Source of the DNA: Agrocybe praecox | Lineage: Eukaryota; Basidiomycota; Agaricomycetes; Agaricales; Agrocybaceae | Assembly: GCA_964017145.1 (NCBI GenBank) | Contig: OZ024842.1 | Location: 2,728,001 to 2,792,000, forward strand | Length of the DNA: 64,000 nucleotides | Direction: 5' to 3' | Shown here: positions 57,101 to 64,000 of the stretch, piece after piece | How the letters are laid out: every line of letters begins with the position of its first letter | How positions within the stretch are numbered: position 1 is the stretch's first letter | Made by a program: the position numbers and the translations under genes | Notes under the pieces: model-generated | The model's database searches: none | The model's input: only the letters and a program-made list of their open reading frames with translations | Told to the model about the DNA's origin: nothing

Positions 57101-59462
57101 TCATTTGGCTGTGTGGGTGGCGATGTGGTGATAGTACTTCGAGGTTGTTGTTGAGTAGTAGAGGGCGGATGTGCCGTGTTGCTGCTGGGCACAAAGGTAC
57201 TTTTGCTCGGAGAGGTGGATAAAGTTTGAGGTTGCCATCGATCCAAAACAGAATTTCGCTTCCCTCCGGCACTCAAAGGACGAGGTGGTTTATCAACAGA
57301 AGGCGAAGGAGACGCAGGGGTTTCAAACTTCGCAGCTTGTAAAATGTTCTGAACAAACCCACGACCTTGAAGCCTGCTTATGCTTGGTGTAAGCTCTTTC
57401 TGGGGCGGTGGTCTTTGGAAGGCAGGCGAAGTTATTGTTGCTGTTGAAGATAATTGGGGTGAAAAAGAAGTGGACTTCGGTCGAGGTTGAATAGGTCGCG
57501 CTAATGAAGGTGCAGGGGCAGACGATCGTGACGGAGTAGAGACAGTGGTTGAGACGTGATATGACGGACCCGAGATCGTTCGATCTCTGATAGACGTTGT
57601 TGGAATTGATGCTTTAGGAATGGTTTGTCTATCAACTGCCTTGTCAGAGGAAGACCAAGCACTTGAAGAGTACGGAGTGCTAACATTAGCTGCCTGAGCA
57701 TTGGGGGCGCTCGTGGTTCGCTCACGACCTCCTGTCTTCTGAGGAGACATAGGTCTTGTTTGGGGTATAGTCGCAACGGGTGGCCATGTTACTTTCTTGA
57801 CGGTGATCGACGAGGGCCGATACGTTTCAGAGTTGTCAGCCTTCGCAATATTGTTCTGCGTTCCAGACGAGTCCATAGTCTTACGAGGGACCATTCCAGG
57901 CATGGCTATCCCTCCTCTTCCAAAAATTGGATGAGGCGCACTGGTATCTGGTTGGATGAACTGAGTGGGGTCATGAACGTCAGGTTGGGGAGCTGGACGA
58001 TTAAGTCGTATTCCTTTAGCATTTCCGCCCATAAAGCCCGCCAGTGATACATTTTGTGCTCTTTCTGCGACAGATTTCCGTGCAGGTTCCTGGTCAGGGT
58101 TATAGACGTTGTTTGTTTCCATCAAACGACGAAGAGGTGTGGTAGCTGTCGACACCTTGGAGGTTCCAGGATCAGCCGATGTAGATTTCGTGAGCCTCGA
58201 GGACCCGGTATAAGATGGCAAAGGCTTAGATGCTGTTATTGACGTTGGACGGAATCCATCAGTAGAAGTAACAGGAGACGCCGTGAACTTCCCACTAGAT
58301 GGTTCCTCTTTCTTTGGTAAGTATGACGATGATGAATATGAATATGTCTTCGGAGTAGAGCTGAAGTTAGTTTGACTCGAGCGAAAGTTATCATTGGATT
58401 TTGTGGATGAAAGGATGTGCTTCTGTGAGGTAGGTTCTTTCTTTTCAGTCAAATATGAAGGGGTTGATGGTGCATTTAACTTTTGTAGAGAAGGTGATGT
58501 TGTAGCATTGGAAAGGAAATCATCGAGAGGTTTGTCTTCGACGACTGGTGATGGTTCTCGCACGGGTGAACTGTTGAAAATAGCTCTATCGCCAGTTTTC
58601 TGAACCTTGAGAGGTGCAGTAACATTATATGGATCGCCAGTGCTGACGGAACGGCGCGGAAGATCAGACTCGTCATTTGTAACTGTCGTTGTCGCTTTGA
58701 TCTTTTGTAGATAGGAGTCACCGAGAGCAGATGTCGACTTAGCACCAGATAACGACGGGCGATAGCGTTCTGAATGCTCGGAGCCAGCGTCCGCAGAAGA
58801 TCGAGTTGTTGCATTTTTGGGAGTCATGCCTGGCATAGCGATCCCTCCTCTGCCGAATACAGGATGAGGCGCACTGAGATCTGGTTGGATGTACTGTGTA
58901 GGATCATGGGCATCTGGCTGGGGAGCATGTTTATTGAGACGAGGTCCCGTGGCTCGGCCCCCAATGAAAGCAGCCAAAGAGAGGGAGTCCTGTTTTTCTG
59001 CTCCACGGTTGAGGCCGACAATCTTATCCGGATTGTACACTTCATTTCTTCCCATCAATTGGTGTAAAGGAGTTTCTTGGTCATTTGAACGTCCCAACAC
59101 AGAGCTCGAGATGTCTTTTGGATGTCTGTCATCAGAAGAACTCATTCGGTCCCTGGCAGATGCTGGAATGAACGTCAGCGACTATAAATCGTTGGATTCT
59201 GAGAGAGCACAGATGAGAAAGATAACGTACACGTATCCATGCTATCGACGCGACTTCCAGCCCCAGCACCACGACTTCGCCTGAGCCGAGCTTCGCGTGC
59301 AGCAGCAATCTCTTCCTCGAGTCTCTTCTGTTCAGCTTCCTCGTCAGCATCGACTTCTCTTTGCATAGCCTTGATCTTGCTGGTCCATTCAGCGAGGCCA
59401 GTTTCGGGTTTAGGCAACTCGCTAGTTCTTCTCGAAGAAGATACAGAGAATGAAGAGTCCAT
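54164..59462 (-). CDS. Large gelsolin-domain protein with a disordered N-terminal half
   Basis: Start MDSSFSVSSSRRTSELPKPE at 59462, followed by a coiled coil (about residues 25-60) and a long Ser/Thr/Pro-rich region over one 2.3 kb exon. That exon holds two copies of an 85-residue module: 'TPLHQLMGRNEVYNPDK' and 'TPLRRLMETNNVYNPDQ', each followed by 'HDPTQ(Y/F)IQPD(L/T)SAPHP' and 'FGRGGIAMPGM'. The C-terminal third has gelsolin-like repeats: 'TAVWCWLGRKSILGDREGKK', 'GSIYVWHGCGSTTQEREAAL', 'FVLVGKEARGNRRSIKLAVD', plus 'PTVHVLIVPSQIPLDLRLGT'. It ends 'LPLGVGDVTA'. Fungal proteins pairing a DUF4045-like N-terminus with gelsolin repeats fit this plan. An actin-binding role is inferred. Exon edges at the 55 kb end are approximate. 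Confidence 0.75.
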
Positions 59463-59775
59463 GACGACAGATTAAGAGACAAAGGTCATGAATGAATTGA
59501 TAGAAAGAGGTTCAAGTAGGTTCTGTGTGTAAGTAGTGGCCTCGTGGGGCACATGTCGCCAGATTTGGACGCATGTGACTGATACGCGATGATAAGGGCT
59601 GCCTGCTACAGACGCGTCCAACCGTGACGATGCTTCACCTCTTGACGACAAGAATGAAAATATGGCCGACTCTCTATGATATATGCCATTATATAAGGCT
59701 ATGCTATTTATCTATCGTCCCAAGTCAATGGAACTTGGAATGAAGGCATGTGAGTTTTCATCCTTATTCTACGTA
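59463..59775. other. Upstream region of the gelsolin-domain gene
   Basis: About 310 bp with no gene. It contains GACGCG-type short motifs and ends at the left TA of the Tc1/mariner relic. Confidence 0.4.
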
Positions 59776-60518
59776 CAGTTGCGGACAAGCAAACTCATCC
59801 GATTTTCTCCACCATTTATGGGCATTGCCACATGTATCTAAACCTTCTAAAAAATGGTTGTAATATAAAGGATATGACCTAGTTCATCGATTTGTACGAC
59901 CCGATTTTTCATATTCTAAGTTCCAAAAAAAATATGAGCCAAAAATATTGGCGTGTGCTGAAAAAATTCGCTAAAATCTCGGAAAAGTCGTCTTTAGATA
60001 GCTTTCAATAAACGGGATTCAATCCTAAAGGATTGTAACTTTCTTACGAGCCGTTCTTTCAAAAAGAAATTCGCAAAATCAAGCCTAGAGGCCGCCCACC
60101 CAAGAAAAAAAGAAAATTTTCGGGTCTGAAAAACCAGCCAGCCCCATCTGCAAATCCCCTTGCGTCGATTGTCGAATCTTCCAGCCAAAATGGTGATTAT
60201 CATGATCAACCGGACGAGGAGCTCGATGGTGGAGAGGATGGGCAGGTGTCCCAAAGGGCGATGATGTCTATTGAGGCCGTTCTCAACACATCTCGATAAG
60301 ATTGGGGTCTCGGCCCGCCTAAAACCCTTTCCTACAGACCAAAAAGTTGCAAAATTTTCGCCAAAAAATTTGGCGCACCTAAAACCTCGCGGGAATTTGA
60401 TGAAAACACTGTTTTTGGGCTTATTTTAACCGTCCGAGTTCGAATCCGTCGTTAGTTTTGTCCAAAAAAGTCTCGTTCCCGAGATACCAAATCGGATGAA
60501 TTTGCTTGTCCGCAATTG
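59776..60518. mobile_element. Internally deleted Tc1/mariner-type element, 743 bp
   Basis: Inverted repeats of about 30 bp: the left end reads CAGTTGCGGACAAGCAAACT and continues to ATCCGATTT; the right end, reversed, reads CAATTGCGGACAAGCAAATT and continues the same way. TA flanks both ends (59774-59775 and 60519-60520), the Tc1/mariner target. Inside, the plus frame at about 60022-60299 encodes an AT-hook-like 'KIKPRGRPPKKKRKF' and ends 'MMSIEAVLNTSR', probably the C-terminal tail of a pogo/Fot1-like transposase. The catalytic region is missing, so it is non-autonomous. Confidence 0.75.
60022..60299 (+). pseudogene. AT-hook-containing C-terminal fragment of a transposase
   Basis: Open from just after a TAA (60031-60033) to the stop at 60297-60299. 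It has the basic run 'PRGRPPKKKRKF', a Ser/Asn/Gln linker and an acidic stretch 'DQPDEELDGGED'. There is no start codon and no DDE domain. Its position inside the TA-flanked inverted repeats supports a transposase remnant; the family is inferred. Confidence 0.5.
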
Positions 60519-61301
60519 TAGTCTGCAGGTAGAGAGACAGATCTGCGGACATGAAACAGGCAGTGAGGGCGGCAACCTCGCAGGTCCAATGCATTTAAAG
60601 AATGGATGCAACGATATGATGAGAGCGAGCGGTACTAGCAGCTCTCAAGTAAGAACACGGTCATATCAATCGGCTGGCTAGGCGCGACATCATTGATGAT
60701 GAGCGGATCAGTTGGTATGGTTGTACTATAGGCACGATTCTGTTGATGCATATGGCGACGGTGTACTGGTAAATGCGCGCCGGATACTTTGGAACAAAAA
60801 AACCGAGTACATGAGGGCGCTCTCGTCGGTTAGCTCGGAGAAGTGAAGGACTGCAGCTAATGCAGTGCCATCTTATGGGCGCTTGTCCAACAATAGAACC
60901 AAAATTCGCTCGATATGAATAAGCTTACCAGTTAGGCTAATAGTTGCTAGAGTATCAGTCAACCAGGTCCGGTCTAATGATAACAATCGTATCTTACTAC
61001 TCAGGTTTAGTTATTTTCCAAAGTCTACTCATCAGGAGCCTTATGTTCATTACCATCTACAGGGAAGTTAAGCTATGGCATAGTTTAATCAGAGTATTCT
61101 ACTAAGAAGGCAACGTCTAAGCCGGGAGTCCGTCCGTGAGAGGGGCTACTACATAAATGCGCTCAACGTACACAGTTACGAGTAGCCTACGTCTAAAAGT
61201 CCACAGTCCGTCCCAAGTAGTACTCTACCCAAGCTCCACCCCAAGTTAGTGCCCAATGTTCAGTGTTCATAAGTAAATTAATTATTCGTAAGAAGGAAAG
61301 T
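60519..61301. other. Intergenic
   Basis: About 780 bp. No gene, no repeat recognised. Confidence 0.4.
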
Positions 61302-62343
61302 TTAGATCAAAAAAGCAAACACAAACGATGAAGCTGCGACAACGAAAGCTCCACCAGCCAAATTTCCTGATCTTAAGGCGAGAGCGCCGGATGGGTTATT
61401 CGCCACGAATGTTCCTGCTTGGGCGGTCTGCGAAACACCATCGGCTGATGAACCATCTACACCGGGCAGATATATCGTCGGTTAGTTCGGTGGCATCTCA
61501 AAAATACGGAGGCTGGCTTACCGATGAACGAAGCTCCACAGGTCTGCGTAAGCTCGTCATTTCCAACTCCCAGAATATCTTGGAATTGCGTTGGGAAGGC
61601 CTTCGACACGATGTTATATGCTTGTTTGACGCAACCAGTGCATGCGAAGCTCTTCAAGTTTGTTAATAATTTTTCGCCAATCTGCGTAATCGTGTCCACG
61701 GATTGTAGCATGCTCAGGCTAAGTGGGCCGATTATAGACTCGATGCTTGACAACGTAGATGGGACACATAATTGGTTCGCTCCATCACTATAGAACAAGA
61801 AAATGACAAGTGCTATCAGCATAATCTGTTGGTTAGAAGGGTATAAATACCAAAGATTCTTACTCTTTCAAACACGCAACCTGGCGAATACTGGGATAGA
61901 ATTGCTGCACAGAGCTGATTAATTGGTTGTTGCTGACGAGACCGCTAAGCCCAGAGTTGTTCAAATCCTCGGAGCAGCCCTGCGTAAAGGTCGTGATGAC
62001 CGAGGCAATATTTGCATCGGTGCATGAGCCAACAGCACACAACCCTGTAAGCCAGGAATTGGCGATGTCGGGCACAGTCTTATTTGATACCACCGCGCTA
62101 GATAAGAATGATCCTAGATTAAGACAGCCAGCTTCAGGCGCAGTGAGCAGCCCTTGCAGCGTTGTTCGACACGAGGCTGAGATAGAATTTAGGATAGAGC
62201 CACTGCAAAAATGAAAATGAGCATGCACATAAACCACAGACAATTTATATCGCTGTCCAAACGTACCTGGTGTCCTGGCGAGATATGATACTCGCACTCG
62301 CAAGGGTAGCTACCAGTAAAGATGCAGAGAATTGACGCAACAT
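61302..62343 (-). CDS. Secreted Cys-rich, probably GPI-anchored protein, copy 1
   Basis: Signal peptide MLRQFSASLLVATLASAS, then a Cys-spaced ectodomain. Landmarks are 'ISASCRTTLQGLLTAPEAGC', 'SWLTGLCAVGSCTDANIASV', 'TFTQGCSEDL', 'SSVQQFYPSIRQVACLKE', 'FACTGCVKQAYNIVSKAF' and 'LTQTCGASFI'. After the last intron comes 'DGSSADGVSQTAQAGTF' and a hydrophobic C-terminus ending 'SSFVFAFLI', as expected for GPI attachment. The same Cys pattern and intron position recur in the gene at 63166. The family is not recognised. It is probably a cell-surface protein. Confidence 0.65.
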
Positions 62344-63165
62344 TTTTGACCCAGCAAAAGATGAAAAAGTTTGAATATTAATTACGGGAATTAAAGAAGG
62401 AAAAAGAAAGAAAAAAGATAGCTCTTTCTCTCAGTATCCCCCATTATATATTTCTAAGTATACAAAGAAAGCAGATCGACAAGTTCCAACCTCTTGCCGG
62501 AGGGTCGTCACAGCGACTTGTTCAGGACGCGGGTCCAAGCCACCGTTGCACTGCCCAGGGCGTCGGTCTTGTATTCCCGTTGCACCAGAATTCTTTTTAT
62601 TCTTAGCAGTGTATACTGCGGATGAACATCGCATTCAGCTTTGCGAAACAGTTTCAGCTTTAGCGACTTGAAGAATACTGAACTCCAGGGAAAACAAGAA
62701 GCTGTAATTCGTGAAATCATCAATCCAGTTCATTGGCATTAACCAGTCGACAAGAGGGAGAGTATACTGCATTATGGGCTGTAAAATAGAGCACGCTACG
62801 TCCGCACTAGAGAGAGGTGGTTATGCAGTCGACTGCCGCAAAGCTCGAACATCAGAATGAACCGCAAAACTGTAAAAATCGACGGATTATCGTCACGTGC
62901 TGTACTGTAATTAAAGTTTATATTCTTAGACACCTAATTTAGAGACAAATACTTTGTTTTCAACGATAACCGTCCGATACATGAGCACCGTTAGGTGGGT
63001 AAATATGACATGACTGGTAATAGTACTTATTTAAGACAGGATAATTCCAGAGTCTGGAAATACCAGGGACGCCGAAGTTTGGCGAGTCAGTTAGTAATCT
63101 ATACAATAAGCTCCATGAAACTAATCCTTCCGTACTGATAATGTTGGTATATGCGTTATGACGAT
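62344..63165. other. Intergenic
   Basis: About 820 bp between the two GPI-type paralogues. No gene is seen; it should hold the promoter of copy 1. Confidence 0.4.
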
Positions 63166-64000
63166 TTAGAAGAGGAATGCGAACACAGTCGACATTACGA
63201 CTGCACCAGCAGCACCAAGACCGGCCAAAGTACCGTGGGTCATGGCTCCTGCAGGCTTGGTGTTGCTGCCGTTACTGTTCGAGCTCAAGTCACTTGCGCT
63301 CTGGGTAATGTCAGCAGGTGTGTTGCCGTCTAAAAAAATACAAAACAGCATATAAATAAGAGGGCGGCGAATTGCTGGTGATATGAGAATCCAAGATCTA
63401 AATTTACCTGTGAAAGAGGCACCACATTCTGATTGGAGCGAAGGTGCCGCGTCGGGGACCAGAGAAGGGGCATCCGTGTTAATGACGTTGTAGATTGCTT
63501 TGATGCAGTCAGTGCAAGTAATGTTTGAGGGTAGGTTTGCTGTGGAAGTAGTAAGTGTCGCGGCGGAGTTCAAGGTGATTGGTCCTAAGATGCTCTCGGC
63601 ATTGGTCAAAGTCTGGGTTATGCAGTTGGTGTTGCCTCTACGAATAGATAAGGGTAAGTAACACAGCTATGTGATATGATAGTAACCACGCACTGCTTGA
63701 AGCACAAAACCTTGCGTACAGTGGGATAGAATTGCTGGACGATACTGGTGATAGCTGAACCAGTACTCGAGGTGACACCAAGGGAGCTCAAATCAGACGA
63801 GCATCCAGTGGTAATGTTCTGAACGACTGCTGCGATAGTAGCGTTGCTGCAAGCGGCAGCACCACAAATACTGGTGAGCCATTTATCGACTGGCTGGATT
63901 ATGGAAGTATTGGATGTCTGGGTAAGGAGAGGAAGGAGCGATCCGACGCTCAAGCAAGCGGATGCATCAGGATCGCCTATGATGCCTGTAAGTGCGGTGG
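63166..64000 (-). CDS. Secreted Cys-rich, probably GPI-anchored protein, copy 2 (5' end beyond the window)
   Basis: Partial: the signal peptide lies past the right edge. It shares the frame of copy 1: 'DKWLTSICGAAACSNATIAA', 'NITTGCSSDLSSLGV', 'SIVQQFYPTVRKVLCFKQ', 'NITCTDCIKAIYNVINTDAP', 'LQSECGASFT', then after an intron 'DGNTPADITQSASDLSSN' and a hydrophobic end 'GAAGAVVMSTVFAFLF' typical of a GPI signal. The intron splits 'GASF(I/T)' from 'DG' in both genes. Several N-x-T/S sites suggest N-glycosylation. Function unknown. Confidence 0.65.

Noticed and set aside
56800..59145. 781-codon frame as a separate gene
   Set aside because: It is the long central exon of the gelsolin-domain gene; upstream and downstream exons join it in frame.
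60430..60460. tRNA B-box-like GAGTTCGAATCCG
   Set aside because: No matching A box or cloverleaf; it lies inside the Tc1/mariner relic.

Overview
This is a 64 kb window of nuclear DNA from a filamentous basidiomycete, most likely an Agaricomycete. The evidence is dense short GT-AG introns (mostly 47-75 bp, up to a dozen or more per gene), AA9 lytic polysaccharide monooxygenases with CBM1 cellulose-binding tails, tandem cytochrome P450s, secreted Ser/Thr-rich and GPI-type proteins, and mushroom-type families (a kinase-like family and a family resembling DUF6589 proteins). Wood or litter decay is a reasonable inference from the LPMO pair. All gene models were spliced by eye from reading frame, splice consensus and family conservation. 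No RNA gene and no CRISPR array was found.

Layout, left to right. 1-2862: no gene I can support. 2863-4884: a divergent pair, a FAM72 homologue (-) and the ribosome-biogenesis factor RRP17/NOL12 (+), sharing a 121 bp promoter. 4885-8343: about 3.5 kb with no gene. 8344-9575: a broken aryl-alcohol dehydrogenase-type aldo-keto reductase (-). 9775-12372: a kinase-like protein (+). 12578-13560: the Golgi SNARE BOS1 (+). 13443-20272: a locally duplicated region with three secreted Ifi-6-16 (ISG12/IFI6-like) proteins and one small membrane protein, plus a relic of the last BOS1 exon and a 107 bp MITE. 20338-21551: a metallo-beta-lactamase-fold hydrolase (-). 23433-24741: a Ser/Thr-rich single-pass surface protein (-). 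25031-30267: a P5B P-type ATPase (YPK9/ATP13A2 type, -). 30669-32645: a 2 kb non-autonomous DNA transposon ending 40 bp before an SDR gene (32686-34166, +), followed by two tandem P450s (-). 41282-43799: a divergent pair, a nucleolar FKBP prolyl isomerase (-) and the Arp2/3 subunit ARPC4 (+). Then a GNAT acetyltransferase (-), two tandem AA9-CBM1 LPMOs (-), an inverted-repeat element carrying a truncated DUF6589-like gene, a GH17 glucanase (-), a large gelsolin-domain protein (-), a deleted Tc1/mariner relic, and two paralogous secreted GPI-type proteins (-), the last running off the right edge.

Housekeeping genes (RRP17, BOS1, YPK9, FKBP, ARPC4, FAM72) are interleaved with fast-evolving accessory genes. 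The accessory genes sit in local duplications (Ifi-6-16, P450, AA9, GPI proteins) or beside transposon remnants. The most unusual parts are the Ifi-6-16 tandem array, with its GC-AG introns and partial capture of the BOS1 gene end, and the candidate transposons at 30669-32645 and 50399-52039.
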